Shown: positions 1-10,075, counted from the stretch's first letter. The stretch is 64,000 nucleotides of DNA from Albidovulum sp. bin36 (GCA_002238565.1 MPMP01000006.1:1-64000), one strand, 5' to 3'. Translations and numbers: made by a program. The notes: a model not told the origin generated them from the letters alone.

Positions 1-588
1 ACGCAGGATTCATAATGTCAACCGGAATCTTCATCGCCCAGAAATGGCGGCCACGACAGGGCCTCAAGCCCAGGCGCGCTCAGATCAACGCACCAGCTCC
101 CAAAGGTTTAACCCACGCACAAGTCGGACGTTCCTACCGTGAAAATCACTCAAAATGAAAATCGCGAAAAATAGGGGGTGAGCAGATACCGAAATTCGAT
201 CTATTGTTCGCAACGCACGCTTAAATTTGTTTTTCTGTGAATTTTTTGGTCGACGTCGCCGGCGGCAGAAGGGAAGAACTCCGTAATAGGGGCAACTTCC
301 CGGCATTTCGCAATTTGCCTAATCCCGCGTCGGCTTTGGCCGCGCAGCTGATAATCTCTTTCGAATGCGCTCGACAAGCCGCCGGACGGCGTGGCAGTGT
401 TTTCGGCAAGACGACGTACATTCGCTCAAGATTTTTTGGAAGCGAATGTATATTGCCGGTGTAACACTGGACGGCGAATCATCCGTTCGAATTACATCGA
501 AATCAACGCCTAATTCTTCGGAAACTGGGAATTGGATGCAAATGCGCCGAACATCTGAATCGCCTCAAATCGAATTCGAAATTGCAAG
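1..588. other. Non-coding left edge
   Basis: No convincing gene is visible. Short open frames on both strands lack a recognisable product or a ribosome binding site. The last 100 bases must hold the promoter and leader of hutF. Confidence 0.5.
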
Positions 589-1962
589 GTGCGACAAATG
601 GCTGTGATCTGGGCTCGGCGGGCTTTCTTGGAAACCGGCTGGGCGAAAGACGTAAAAGTCGAAATTAATCCCGAAGGAACTATCGGAGCCGTAGAATCCG
701 GCATCGTTCGATGCGGTCGCGACGCGGGCATTCTGCTCCCCGCGCCGGCGAATCTTCACAGCCATGCCTTCCAGCGCGCCATGGCGGGATTGGCCGAACG
801 ACGCGTCGAATCCATTTCGGACGACTTTTGGAGCTGGCGCCAGCTGATGTATAGATTTCTATCCCGACTCACTCCGGATCAGGTGGAAGCGATCGCCGCT
901 TTAGCTCAAATGGAGATGCTGGAAGCAGGATTCGGTCGTTGCGTCGAGTTCCATTACCTTCATCATTCGCCGGATGGAGGTGAATTCGAGGACCTCGCGG
1001 AGATGTCCGGGAGAATCGCCTCGGCCGCCAGCAGAACGGGCATAGGGTTAACTCTCTTGCCGGTTCTGTACCAGTTCGGCGGCTGCGACCGTCGCCCGCT
1101 GGACAAGTCGCAAGCGCGATTCGGAAACGACTGCGATCGGTTTTTGCGTTTGCATCAGGAAGCCTCTGACGCGGTAGCGAGTGTTTCGGCCGATGCCTCG
1201 ACCGGAGTCGCGTTCCATTCGCTACGGGCCGTCGCTCCGAGTAGCATTAGGGAGACCTTGCGGGAATTGCCGGACGGTCCCGTCCATATTCACGCCGCCG
1301 AACAGTTGGCGGAAGTCGATGAAATTGTGTCGGCGTACGGCGCCCGCCCGGTCGAATGGCTGCTTGCGAATGCGGACGTCGACCGAAGATGGTGCCTGAT
1401 TCATTGCACGCAAATGGAGACATCCGAAACACGGAGACTCGCGTCTTCGGGCGCGGTGGCGGGTCTTTGCCCGATTACCGAGGCAAATCTTGGAGACGGG
1501 ATATTCGATGGAGTCAGATATAGCGGACATGGCGGTAATTTTGGCTTCGGAACGGATTCAAATGTCGAGATTTCGCTTTCCGGAGAATTGCGTATGCTCG
1601 AATATTCCCAGAGGCTCCGCGACCGATCGCGGCTGCGGATTTCCGAAGCCGGGAAATCCGCCGGTCGCCGCCTTTTCGAGGCAGCGCTTTCAGGCGGAGC
1701 ATTGGCGGCGGGGCGGCAATGCGGCAAAATCGAGGTTGGCGCCTGGGCGGATCTGTTTTCGCTTCGCGCCGACGGGCTTGAACTGGCGGGCAGAACCGGA
1801 GACGAGATATTGGATGCTTTTGTTTTTTCCGGCGGCGACCGGCAAATCGACGATGTTTGGTCCGCAGGCCGCCGCGTCGTTCGAAACGGCCGCCACATCG
1901 GTCGCGACGGCATCGAAGCAAACTTCAAGCGGACAATGAAGGAATTGAAGAGCGGATTGTAG
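589..1962 (+). CDS. hutF: Formimidoylglutamate deiminase HutF
   Basis: Amidohydrolase-superfamily enzyme that deiminates N-formimino-L-glutamate to N-formyl-L-glutamate and ammonia in the five-step histidine degradation route; cytosolic. The 457-residue length fits the family. The metal-binding HSHAFQR motif is at residues 57-63, HIHAAEQ near residue 233 and the GTDSNV aspartate near residue 321, all expected in HutF. The start is GTG at 589; an in-frame ATG at 598 gives a protein three residues shorter and is equally plausible. No other hut gene (hutU, hutH, hutI, hutG) is within this window, so the gene stands alone between a non-coding edge and the convergent ubiA. The usual HATHM segment reads HCTQM here, a small deviation. 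Confidence 0.93.
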   Translation: MRQMAVIWARRAFLETGWAKDVKVEINPEGTIGAVESGIVRCGRDAGILLPAPANLHSHAFQRAMAGLAERRVESISDDFWSWRQLMYRFLSRLTPDQVEAIAALAQMEMLEAGFGRCVEFHYLHHSPDGGEFEDLAEMSGRIASAASRTGIGLTLLPVLYQFGGCDRRPLDKSQARFGNDCDRFLRLHQEASDAVASVSADASTGVAFHSLRAVAPSSIRETLRELPDGPVHIHAAEQLAEVDEIVSAYGARPVEWLLANADVDRRWCLIHCTQMETSETRRLASSGAVAGLCPITEANLGDGIFDGVRYSGHGGNFGFGTDSNVEISLSGELRMLEYSQRLRDRSRLRISEAGKSAGRRLFEAALSGGALAAGRQCGKIEVGAWADLFSLRADGLELAGRTGDEILDAFVFSGGDRQIDDVWSAGRRVVRNGRHIGRDGIEANFKRTMKELKSGL

Positions 1963-2111
1963 CCGACCGGCCGTTCGCTTCGAAACTTCGCGAAGCCAGG
2001 TCGCATTGCGCGCGCCGGGATGCATGGAAATCGTTCGAAAGCGGATTTGCGACGCCAGGTTTTCAAGGACGATTCGGAAATTTCCGCACGAGCGCCCCGG
2101 CCGACAAATTC

Positions 2112-3095
2112 CTAGGCGACGGAAGCCATAGCGAATCCGATCGCGGGAATGATCCCGATATCCCTGTTTCTTCTGAATTGCCTTAGGCAGGAATGGCTTG
2201 AATCGAGATCCAAGTTCCTTGCCTGGCCGACCATGCAGGCGCCGTAGAGCGCTATTCCCGCGAAGCCGAAAATCCACTTGCCCGGAGACGCGTTGAATCC
2301 CGCGGCCGCGAGCAATGCGCCCGCCATGAGCGCGCAGCTCGCGGCAATGAAAATAAAAAGCCAAATTCGAGTTTTCTCGCCGAAAAGCAGCGCGGTTGAC
2401 TTTATGCCGATCATGGCATCGTCTTCCTTGTCCTGGTGCGCATAGATCGTATCGTAGTATAGCGTCCAGGCGATGCCCGATAGGTAGAGCAATATGGCGG
2501 GCAGGCCGAGAGAACCGCTATGAGCGGCCCAGGCAAGCAGGGCTCCCCAATTGAAAGCGATGCCCAAAAAAAACTGCGGCCACCATGTGAACCTCTTGGC
2601 GAACGGATAAATTGCGACGGGAATTAGCGAAGCTATCCCTAAGTAAATCGCGAATTCATTGAATGTAATTAGTATTAAGAATGCAAGCAGAGCCTGCGTC
2701 GCCATCCAGGCGTATGCGGCTTTCGCGCCGATTTGTCCCGACGGCAACGGACGCGATTTAGTTCTTTCCACTTGAGCATCCAAATCTCTGTCGGTCAGAT
2801 CGTTCCAGGTGCATCCGGCGCCGCGCATTAAGAATGCTCCCGCGGCGCAGGCTGCGGCAATCCACAAATCGCTCGGGCGAAATCCATTCGAATCCGCCAA
2901 GCCGGCGAGGGAAAGGCCCCACCAGCATGGAAGCAGCAGCAGCCAAGTTCCTATTGGCCTGTCGGCGCGCGATAGACGAAGTAGCGGACGGGTGGGCGCC
3001 GGCGCCAGTGAATCGACCCAGTTTCGTTCGACGGAATCCGCGACGCGTCCGTCTTGAGAGGAACGGCGATTATTCAATCGATCAACCTGAGGCAT
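2112..3095 (-). CDS. ubiA: 4-hydroxybenzoate polyprenyltransferase UbiA
   Basis: Integral inner-membrane prenyltransferase that attaches the polyprenyl tail to 4-hydroxybenzoate in ubiquinone synthesis. The first Asp-rich motif NDLTDRDLD lies near residue 98 and the second, DKEDD, near residue 222; both bind Mg-diphosphate. Multiple hydrophobic helices follow and LLRLSRADRPIGTWLLL is the typical N-terminal signature, preceded by an unusually long tail of about 40 residues. A later start is possible, but no strong ribosome binding site decides it. It converges on hutF and is divergent from rsmE; coq9 at 38.9 kb belongs to the same pathway. Confidence 0.93.
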   Translation of the reverse strand: MPQVDRLNNRRSSQDGRVADSVERNWVDSLAPAPTRPLLRLSRADRPIGTWLLLLPCWWGLSLAGLADSNGFRPSDLWIAAACAAGAFLMRGAGCTWNDLTDRDLDAQVERTKSRPLPSGQIGAKAAYAWMATQALLAFLILITFNEFAIYLGIASLIPVAIYPFAKRFTWWPQFFLGIAFNWGALLAWAAHSGSLGLPAILLYLSGIAWTLYYDTIYAHQDKEDDAMIGIKSTALLFGEKTRIWLFIFIAASCALMAGALLAAAGFNASPGKWIFGFAGIALYGACMVGQARNLDLDSSHSCLRQFRRNRDIGIIPAIGFAMASVA

Positions 3096-3420
3096 CCGGC
3101 GCGATGTGCATTGCAGCTTCCCTTAAATTCTAAACTTCCGCCGCAAGCAACGACAAAATTCCGGCGGCTTCCGCTCGGCCTCGGGCCTCGGCGCGGCGGA
3201 ATGGATTGCGATGGCGGGATGGGTCTGGAATTCCCGATCGATTCCGAGCCGGAAAAACGTCACTTATGAATTAGCGGATCAGGCCGGGGAATGATTGCGC
3301 CAATTCATTCGCCGAGGACAATGCCGAGCAAATCGCGAATTATTTGCGAATAGAAGATTCGCAACCTATCGCGAAGCGCGATAAATCAATTGGTTCCAAT
3401 AGCGGAATCTTGGAAAAAGG
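3096..3420. other. Divergent ubiA/rsmE intergenic region
   Basis: About 325 bases separate two divergent genes and must contain both promoters. No gene or clear hairpin terminator is seen. Confidence 0.4.
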
Positions 3421-4167
3421 TTGCAATTGCAAGGCAGCGAATCAAAATCTCGACAAGTTCGGCTGTTCGTGGAGGACGGCCTTTGCGCGGGCGGGCGAGT
3501 CGAGTTTCAAGCGGATGCGGCGAATTATCTTCGTTCCGTCATGCGGCTGGAGAACGGATGCGAAATCCTGCTGTTCAACGGTCGGGACGGAGAGTGGTCG
3601 GCTAGGATTGATGAATTGGGCAAGCGCCGGGCGTGCGCGACGTGCCTTTACAGGAATCGGCCTCAATCGTTTCCTCCGGACCTTTGGCTGGCATTCGCGC
3701 CAATCAAGAAGTCCCGAACCGATTTTGTCGTTGAAAAAGCCGCCGAGCTCGGAGTGGATAGGATTCATCCCGTTTTATGCGCCCGTTCCAATACGCGAAG
3801 GATATCTCGAGAAAGATTGCGCCAGCGAGCGATAGAGGCTGCAGAGCAGTGCGGTGGCTTGAACGTGCCGTCGGTCGGCAATCTTACGGCGCTGGAAGAT
3901 TTCCTGTCCTGCGAACTTGGCGACCGAAAGCTCGTATTCTGCGATGAATCGATGTCCTGCAGCGGCAAGAAGTTTCCCGGCGAGATCGAAGGCGATAGCT
4001 TTTGCATCCTGGTAGGGCCGGAAGGCGGATTTTCAGAGCAGGAGCGTGACTTGCTACGCGACGTTCCCAATTCCCTCGCCGTGTCGCTAGGACCGAGAAT
4101 CCTCCGAGCCGAAACGGCCGCTGTCGCCGCAATTGCGCTTTGGCAGCAATTCAATGGCGACTGGTAG
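3421..4167 (+). CDS. rsmE: 16S rRNA (uracil-1498-N3)-methyltransferase RsmE
   Basis: SPOUT-class S-adenosylmethionine methyltransferase that methylates N3 of U1498 in 16S rRNA on the assembled 30S subunit. The N-terminal PUA-like part contains YLRSVMRLENGCEILLFNG. The knotted SAM-binding C-terminus shows KSRTDFVVEKAAELGVD, LVGPEGGFSEQE and SLGPRILRAETA, which are diagnostic of RsmE. The 248-residue length is normal. The start codon is not firmly fixed: some N-terminal residues before VRLFVEDG may not be translated. It lies upstream of the glutamate-cysteine ligase, 164 bases away, an arrangement seen in other alphaproteobacteria. Confidence 0.94.
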   Translation: MQLQGSESKSRQVRLFVEDGLCAGGRVEFQADAANYLRSVMRLENGCEILLFNGRDGEWSARIDELGKRRACATCLYRNRPQSFPPDLWLAFAPIKKSRTDFVVEKAAELGVDRIHPVLCARSNTRRISRERLRQRAIEAAEQCGGLNVPSVGNLTALEDFLSCELGDRKLVFCDESMSCSGKKFPGEIEGDSFCILVGPEGGFSEQERDLLRDVPNSLAVSLGPRILRAETAAVAAIALWQQFNGDW

Positions 4168-4331
4168 GCTTGACTTTCGCCTGGCTCCGACCGGATCGTA
4201 GGGATTTCGCGCGGCGGCGATTGACGCTTTACCCTTTCGAACGCCCGGTTTATGCAGAAGGAATAGCGGTAGCACATTGCGATGGCATGGCCGCACTAAA
4301 CCGATCTCGATAATTTTCGGAGCAATGCGCG

Positions 4332-5702
4332 ATGTCAATTCCCCAGAAAATTGGCGGCAAAATCGAAAGCCGGGATCAGCTCGCAGAATATCTGGCTTCC
4401 GGGTGCAAGCCGAAAGACGAGTGGAAGATTGGCACCGAGCACGAGAAATTCGGCTATTCCGGCGATACCCTTAAGCCCTTGCCCTACGAAGGCCCTCGGT
4501 CGATTCGCGCGACGCTGGAAGGTCTGCGCGATGAATTCGGATGGGAGCCGATATGCGAAGGCGGAAAACTGATCGGATTGTCGAGCGGATCCGCGAACAT
4601 CTCGCTGGAGCCGGGCGGGCAGCTGGAATTGTCGGGAGCTCCGCTTGGTACTCTCCACGAGACATGCGACGAGGTTAACCAGCACCTCGTCGAAGTTCAG
4701 GCCGTGGCATCGAGAATCGGGGCGAAATTCATCGGACTCGGAGCATCGCCCGACTGGACTCAAGAAGAGATGCCTATGATGCCGAAGGGCAGGTACAAGC
4801 TTATGACCAGCTACATGGGCAAAGTCGGTCGTTTCGGGACGCATATGATGTATCGAACATGCTCGGTGCAGGTCAATCTCGACTACGCATCGGAGGCGGA
4901 CATGGTCAAGAAGCTCAGGGTTGGACTCGCGCTTCAGCCAGTTGCCACGGCCCTTTTCGCTAATTCGCCGTTTTTTGACGGGAAGCCGACGGGCTACAAG
5001 AGCTGGCGCAGCCGAATATGGCAGGATCTTGATGCCGACAGGACCGGAATGCTGCCTTTCGTATTCGATGAAGGCTTCGGTTTCGAGGCATGGGTCGATT
5101 ATGCCCTGAGCGTTCCCATGTATTTCGTATACCGCGACGGGCGCTATATCGATGCCCTGGGGCAGTCTTTCCGAGACTTTCTGGAAGGGAACTTGCCTGC
5201 TCTTCCGGGGGAGACGCCTCTGCTTTCCGACTGGGCCGACCATTTGACAACCATATTTCCGGAGGCTCGCATCAAGACCTTTATCGAAATGAGGGGTGCC
5301 GACGGAGGCCCTTGGCGCCGCCTCTGCGCTTTGCCGGCTTACTGGGTCGGCCTTCTTTACGACGACGACGCCCTGGATGCCGCCTGGGATCTGGTAAAGG
5401 GAATGGATGCCGAAGCTCGCGAGTGTCTGCGACGGGCGGCGGCAAAGGATGGATTGGATGCTGCGTGCGACAATTTCAAGGTGAGAGAGCTAGCCGTAGA
5501 ATCACTGGAATATGCGAGCGCGGGCCTCAGAAGAAGAAAGAGGCAGGGAGCGAACGGCTTGATTCCGGACGAATCCCATTTTCTTGACCCGTTGCAGGAA
5601 ATTGTCGAGACGGGCGTTACCGCTTCAGACGAATTGCTTAAAAAATACTTGGGTGAATGGCGAGGCGACATGGGCCCGATCTACGAAGAATACAACTATT
5701 GA
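4332..5702 (+). CDS. gshA: Glutamate-cysteine ligase (GCS2/plant-type)
   Basis: ATP-dependent ligase forming gamma-glutamylcysteine, the first step of glutathione synthesis. The 456 residues match the alphaproteobacterial/plant-type GCS2 family rather than the gamma-proteobacterial type. Recognisable stretches are KIGTEHEKFGY (about residues 36-46), SLEPGGQLELSGAPL (about 91-105), MMYRTCSVQVNLDYASE (about 172-188) and GYKSWRSRIWQDLD (about 220). The ATG at 4332 follows a GGAG at about 4319. The enzyme probably supplies the cell's main low-molecular-weight thiol. Confidence 0.94.
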   Translation: MSIPQKIGGKIESRDQLAEYLASGCKPKDEWKIGTEHEKFGYSGDTLKPLPYEGPRSIRATLEGLRDEFGWEPICEGGKLIGLSSGSANISLEPGGQLELSGAPLGTLHETCDEVNQHLVEVQAVASRIGAKFIGLGASPDWTQEEMPMMPKGRYKLMTSYMGKVGRFGTHMMYRTCSVQVNLDYASEADMVKKLRVGLALQPVATALFANSPFFDGKPTGYKSWRSRIWQDLDADRTGMLPFVFDEGFGFEAWVDYALSVPMYFVYRDGRYIDALGQSFRDFLEGNLPALPGETPLLSDWADHLTTIFPEARIKTFIEMRGADGGPWRRLCALPAYWVGLLYDDDALDAAWDLVKGMDAEARECLRRAAAKDGLDAACDNFKVRELAVESLEYASAGLRRRKRQGANGLIPDESHFLDPLQEIVETGVTASDELLKKYLGEWRGDMGPIYEEYNY

Positions 5703-5843
5703 ATTGCTGCGCAGGCGCGAGACGGCGACTAGAGTTGCGAAATCAATCAAAATTCGGGAAATCGCAAGTTGACGCAGCATTGGCCGCAGCCTGGCAATGA
5801 AGTCGGGCAGCAGGAATTGAGCGGCGGTATCGAATGGATCGAG

Positions 5844-7556
5844 CTAGGTTTTTGCGGTCGCGCGAGTCGACCGGCATGCGCACGACGAATTGATCGCCGA
5901 ATCGGCTCTCGCTAGCGCAAATTCAAGCCTTTGCCGAAGTAAGCCGATTTCGCTTTCCGATGCGTTTCGATTCTGTAGGCACTCCCGAAGACCGTGCAGC
6001 GCCCACACATTGTCGGGATGTTGGCGGCACCTTGGAACCGCGCTGTCAAAGCCCAGATCTTCTCGATAAACTTGTTCAGCTTCTCCAAATCGGCCTTGCT
6101 CCGCAAGTAGCGCGCCGAGGGCATGCCGCGGCGGATGCATCCAGGCCCAGGGTTCCGTGAAATTTAGAGAATCGTCCAGGTCCACGGCTTGCCCGAGCAA
6201 GGTAAAAGCGGCGGCGAAATTTCCTTTTCGGTATTCGATTTCGCCGCAAAGCATCGCTTCGCCGACATCCAATACGTCGCGAGTCGCGTTGTTAAGCAAT
6301 ACCGCATCGTCCGGTATGCTCAGGCGAGCTTTCAAAAACCTTTCGCGAGCGAATTCCGCTTCGTTGACGTCTCCTCGGGCGGCATGCGCAACTCCTTTTC
6401 CGTATTCTCGCATCGCGACTCCAACCGGGAAAAGAAAAGGGCGTTCGGGGATTGGATCGTCGATCAATTCCTTCCATTGCCCGAACCGCACGAACACGTG
6501 CGTGCGCATTGACGAATATCCGTCGAGTATCGACGCCATATAGGGAAAGCTGTCTTCCACCAATTCCGGCGTCGCGATCGATACTAGCCGGTCCGCCGCG
6601 CGGATGGCGTGCCGATAGTGCCCGAGAAACATTGACGCATGCATCAGGAGATGAAGATCGTGGCATCGCGATGTCGTGTAGAAGTTTCTTGCGCCTCTAT
6701 TGGATTCGTACTTGTCGTTCGCTTGGACGGCGCGAACGCTGACGGCGACCGATCGAGCGTAGTCTCCGCAGAGCGTATAGACGTGTGCGGCCATGTGGTG
6801 CAAATGACCCTCGTCGCGCGCCAGCGCTCGGAGGTCGTCGGCAGCGCACATCGCTTTTTCGGGCGAATTCGACATTTCGACGGCATGGATCAGCAAATGC
6901 CGCAAACCAGGGTGGACCGGGCCGCCTTCTATCGAGTTTCGGCGGATAGCTTCCTCCAGAATCCTGACATCTTCTCGAATGTCGGTGCCCGGCATCGGAT
7001 CGCCGGTTCGAATGTTCCACATCTGCCGCGGCGTCCTAGTCATGGACGCTTCGGCGCAAAGCGCGGCCATGTCCAAATCATGGGAGTGCTCGGCATGTAC
7101 GCGCCTCATTGATTCCGCAAAATCGCAGTGCCATGAATCCAATGTGTCAAGCGGTTCGGGGCTGGCGGAGGGATATCGTCTGACCGTCGCGCGAATTAGG
7201 TCCCGCTCAACTCGCGCGCATCTCCCCGAAAGCGAATTCGCGCGCATGGCGGCTTCGTGGCAAACGCGCAGCATTTGCGCAACCTCGTCTTCGGAAAGCC
7301 GCGCCCAAGGGCGATTGTAGAACGGTCCCGAGGCGTAGGCGATGCCCCACCAGGCCATGGCGCAATCGGGATCGAATTCAAGCGACTTTCGGAAGCATTC
7401 TACAGCCTCTTCGTGATTGAATCCGTAGATCCAGTTGAGGCCGCGATCAAACCATTTTTGGGCGCTATTGCTGGAAGTTGAAATAGGCCGGTGCCATGGG
7501 TTTAGGCGAAATGGATAGTCGTGCGGATCGTCTGCCCGTTTAACATTGTCAAGCAT
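5844..7556 (-). CDS. Tetratricopeptide-repeat protein
   Basis: A 570-residue protein without signal peptide or membrane segment. The N-terminus reads as a TPR unit (KWFDRGLNWIYGFNHEEAVECFRKSLEFDPD, split here as residues about 34-64), followed by AWWGIAYASGPFYNRPW. Later TPR-like helices occur near EYRKGNFAAAFTLLGQAVDLD and GRFGEAEQVYREDLGFD. A His-rich centre (HPGLRHLLIHAVEMS, EGHLHHMAAHVY) is characteristic of a widespread but uncharacterised family. The function is unknown and it is likely a scaffold. It is transcribed alone, convergent with gshA. Confidence 0.8.
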   Translation of the reverse strand: MLDNVKRADDPHDYPFRLNPWHRPISTSSNSAQKWFDRGLNWIYGFNHEEAVECFRKSLEFDPDCAMAWWGIAYASGPFYNRPWARLSEDEVAQMLRVCHEAAMRANSLSGRCARVERDLIRATVRRYPSASPEPLDTLDSWHCDFAESMRRVHAEHSHDLDMAALCAEASMTRTPRQMWNIRTGDPMPGTDIREDVRILEEAIRRNSIEGGPVHPGLRHLLIHAVEMSNSPEKAMCAADDLRALARDEGHLHHMAAHVYTLCGDYARSVAVSVRAVQANDKYESNRGARNFYTTSRCHDLHLLMHASMFLGHYRHAIRAADRLVSIATPELVEDSFPYMASILDGYSSMRTHVFVRFGQWKELIDDPIPERPFLFPVGVAMREYGKGVAHAARGDVNEAEFARERFLKARLSIPDDAVLLNNATRDVLDVGEAMLCGEIEYRKGNFAAAFTLLGQAVDLDDSLNFTEPWAWMHPPRHALGALLAEQGRFGEAEQVYREDLGFDSAVPRCRQHPDNVWALHGLRECLQNRNASESEIGLLRQRLEFALARADSAINSSCACRSTRATAKT

Positions 7557-8464
7557 TTTGCCGGATTGCTGAGGTCGATTAGCTCGGTAATTTAATGTCT
7601 AATTTTGAGCAATTCGCAAGCGCCGCATTGCCTATCGAGGAATTTGGCCGGCCGGTCTCTTCGGAATGCATTCGATCTTTCCGATCATCGGGCCATGCGT
7701 TGTTTAATTTCAAAAACGATGACTAGCGACATCCAAACTTTAGGGGGGCCGAGCCTGGGAAAGTGCCAAGTCACCTAGGAGCGGATATTGCGCCGACCCC
7801 GGTAAGTTATTCGACGCCCGCAAAGTTTTGACGTGTTGAAAGTTCCCATGGCGTTGTTCACGTCTTTCGCCGGTTTCGGACGCGGAGCGTACGGATATTA
7901 ACGGGGGGCTTGGCGAGAGCCGATTAGACCGTGCCAACCTTCCCATTGACGGCATAGACGAGATGCCATTGCCTTTTGCGAACCGACGCGGTCCGGATCA
8001 AAAACCCGGTTCCCGTTGTCCCTGTAGATTTCAGGTGCAGCCGATGGGCATTTCAATTACTGCCGCGCACAAGGAAAGCCGGGGAACAAACTGAAATCAC
8101 GTTTTCTGGGAAATTTCCGCAAATCAAAAATGAGTTGTCATTCCGGTACGCGATAGAGACTTTCGAAATATCAATTCTCGAATTTCGTGCCATCACGATG
8201 CCAACCTCTCTTAATCCGGAATCGACGGCGCAGGCAATTTAAGGCGAGAATCGTAAAATCCGGCAGTAGTTGCCCCTCCCAGTTCCAACCCTAATTCGAT
8301 TGCAGCCTCGGAAAATCCGACTTCGCAGGTTGTGCTAATAGATTGTCGGTCAGTTGACGACATGCACCAGTCAATGCTCGCTTTTCGGCCAAGATGTCAT
8401 TAGCGGCTCACGCAACTTTCCCGCTCTACATTGCGACGATAGTTCACTTCGCAGACCGACCCAT
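7557..8464. other. Long region without recognisable gene
   Basis: About 900 bases between the TPR gene and the endonuclease gene. Open frames of 71 and 88 codons exist but show no family resemblance, ribosome binding site or coding-like composition. No tRNA or strong terminator was seen. Confidence 0.4.
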
Positions 8465-9199
8465 TCATTCGATTTCCGCCTGCTCAATGGAAGCCGCCGG
8501 CATTCCAATCAATAGCAATGGGCAAGGATTCCCCACGCCTCGATTAATTCGCACTTGCAATTTATCCCAGCGAGTTGTCGCGCTCCCGAACTTGTCCCGC
8601 ACAAACAGTCGCGCCCACACCGAAATAAAGTCCTCCTCGTAAATCTCAATCATTCGGCGTTGTCGAACAGTTGGATTCAACCCAAATTGCTCAAGGTCAT
8701 CGATGCCACGTACATCGTGTCTGCGCGCGAATGTCTCTACGATCTGAATCAAATTCTGCTGTAGAGAATTGCCGCGAGTAACTATGATGCCGACGCTAAT
8801 AGCTCCTTCACCGTGGAGCCTTTGAAAATTTTCAAGATCGCGATCAAAGAACGGGTCCTTGTTGTTCCACTCGATTTCCAAGGCGACGGCTCCGTTTTCG
8901 CTCCTTCGCACATGATCGATTTCGTGCGAGATTGATGCGCGCTCATCATTGTCGACGATTTTTCGGATTACGATATTGCGCTTGGGCCAGTTTCGATCCG
9001 TGAGGGAACGCCGAAGACGTCGCGTAAAAATTGCCTCGCCGCCGCCTCTTTCGATTAACTCGACATCCCGGATTCGAAAATCCAATAGAACACCACAAAG
9101 CTCGACCAATGGCCCAGGGAAGTCCCTGGCGAGAACCGCTTCCGCATGGTTCTTAGATTGTACGTCGAAACCTCCGCGTATTAAATCGGACAGATTCAA
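8465..9199 (-). CDS. BglII/BstYI-like type II restriction endonuclease
   Basis: A 244-residue protein resembling the BglII/BstYI endonuclease family, which cuts GATC-centred palindromes. The core has Asp95, then Glu108-x-Glu110 followed by WNNKDPFFDRDLENF, which fits the D...ExE/Q active site and conserved WNNKDPF segment of this PD-(D/E)XK subgroup; GIIVTRG follows as a core strand near residue 137. The ATG overlaps the stop of the upstream methyltransferase in an ATGA, so the two are translationally coupled and form a restriction-modification unit. The assignment is by motif memory, not a search. The recognition sequence is unproven. Confidence 0.72.
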   Translation of the reverse strand: MNLSDLIRGGFDVQSKNHAEAVLARDFPGPLVELCGVLLDFRIRDVELIERGGGEAIFTRRLRRSLTDRNWPKRNIVIRKIVDNDERASISHEIDHVRRSENGAVALEIEWNNKDPFFDRDLENFQRLHGEGAISVGIIVTRGNSLQQNLIQIVETFARRHDVRGIDDLEQFGLNPTVRQRRMIEIYEEDFISVWARLFVRDKFGSATTRWDKLQVRINRGVGNPCPLLLIGMPAASIEQAEIE

Positions 9200-9828
9200 G
9201 GTGCTGAAACCGCGGAATTATAATCGTAAGTTGGCCAGTTCGGCTGATATTCCGGATCCGCCTGATTGCCCCAAACTGTCCAATTGTCGCGAATGCCGCG
9301 ACCAAACAATTCTAGGTAGGGTCCCCAGCTACATTCCTCGATTATCTGATACTGCTCGTCCGGCTTCCGCGAGTGCTCCCTTTTTCGGCTAGCAATCAAA
9401 TTCACCTGGCTGCGTCCAGGGTTAAGGGTGCGCACATTTTTGCCGCGAACTCCGAAAAGGACAATTTCAGTGACGTTTCGGAAATAAAATCCTACTCCTC
9501 GACCATCGGATCCGCCGTCTTTACGGATTTTATGCCAAATAATGTTGGTTTTGTATTCAAACCCCCAAGCTTCGAGAACTTGCAGGCCCCACGGCAAAAG
9601 AGCGTTTGGTACCCACAAGTAGCAATGCGCCTTATCGGCGACATGGTCGGCGATCGGCAGTGCGACAATCTCATCCAAGGAAAGAGTGCCGTACCTGGAC
9701 AGCCGACGATGCTCAGGGGCTACCTTGCCCGTGCGGTTGGCAAAACGCCACGGCGGATCTGCGAGAACCGTCCCGAATTTCATGTCGCCCAAGTATTTCG
9801 ATAGGTCCTCCGCCGGTGATTTCTCCAT
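9196..9828 (-). CDS. MT-A70-family DNA adenine methyltransferase
   Basis: A 210-residue methyltransferase with catalytic DPPW at residues 24-27, preceded by FGTVLA, and the downstream MT-A70 hallmarks CYLWVPNALLPWGLQVLEAWGF and TNIIWHK. Such enzymes transfer a methyl group from SAM to N6 of adenine; M.MunI is a restriction-linked relative. The C-terminal SRKREHSRKPDEQYQIIE and YLELFGR are family-typical. It is the first gene of a two-gene operon whose second gene is the restriction enzyme, so it most likely protects host DNA. Coupled translation ensures methylase is made first. Confidence 0.85.
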   Translation of the reverse strand: MEKSPAEDLSKYLGDMKFGTVLADPPWRFANRTGKVAPEHRRLSRYGTLSLDEIVALPIADHVADKAHCYLWVPNALLPWGLQVLEAWGFEYKTNIIWHKIRKDGGSDGRGVGFYFRNVTEIVLFGVRGKNVRTLNPGRSQVNLIASRKREHSRKPDEQYQIIEECSWGPYLELFGRGIRDNWTVWGNQADPEYQPNWPTYDYNSAVSAP

Positions 9829-9898
9829 AATGATGCCGTCCCTTCAATTCGCGTCGGATTGTAGCATGGCTCGCAAGATCCTGACAGTTTTCCTTGAC

Positions 9899-9925
9899 AA
9901 GCCGCCGCCGCTCTCTCGGCGGCTT
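9899..9925. other. Strong inverted repeat
   Basis: AAGCCGCCG and CGGCGGCTT form a perfect 9-bp stem (9899-9907 with 9917-9925) around a 9-base loop. It lies between the divergent methyltransferase and alkylation-repair genes. No T-run follows on either strand, so it may be an operator or an RNA structure rather than a terminator. Confidence 0.45.
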
Positions 9926-10075
9926 AACTTGTGGTCGCGTAGCCTATATGGACGTAGCGGTTCGTAGTCGAAGCCCGCCAATTCTCCAGCGGGGATCGGT
10001 CCGCATGCGGACTTTCCATTGCATTCGTGGTATCCTGGCTTGCGACCTCCTAGCGAGCTATGCAGTAAGGAAGCG

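Noticed and set aside
4335-5243. A 302-codon frame antisense to the glutamate-cysteine ligase
   Set aside because: Shadow of a conserved gene; no family resemblance.
9894-9899. TTGACA that could be a -35 box before the alkylation-repair gene
   Set aside because: No -10 element at a suitable distance; it overlaps the inverted repeat.
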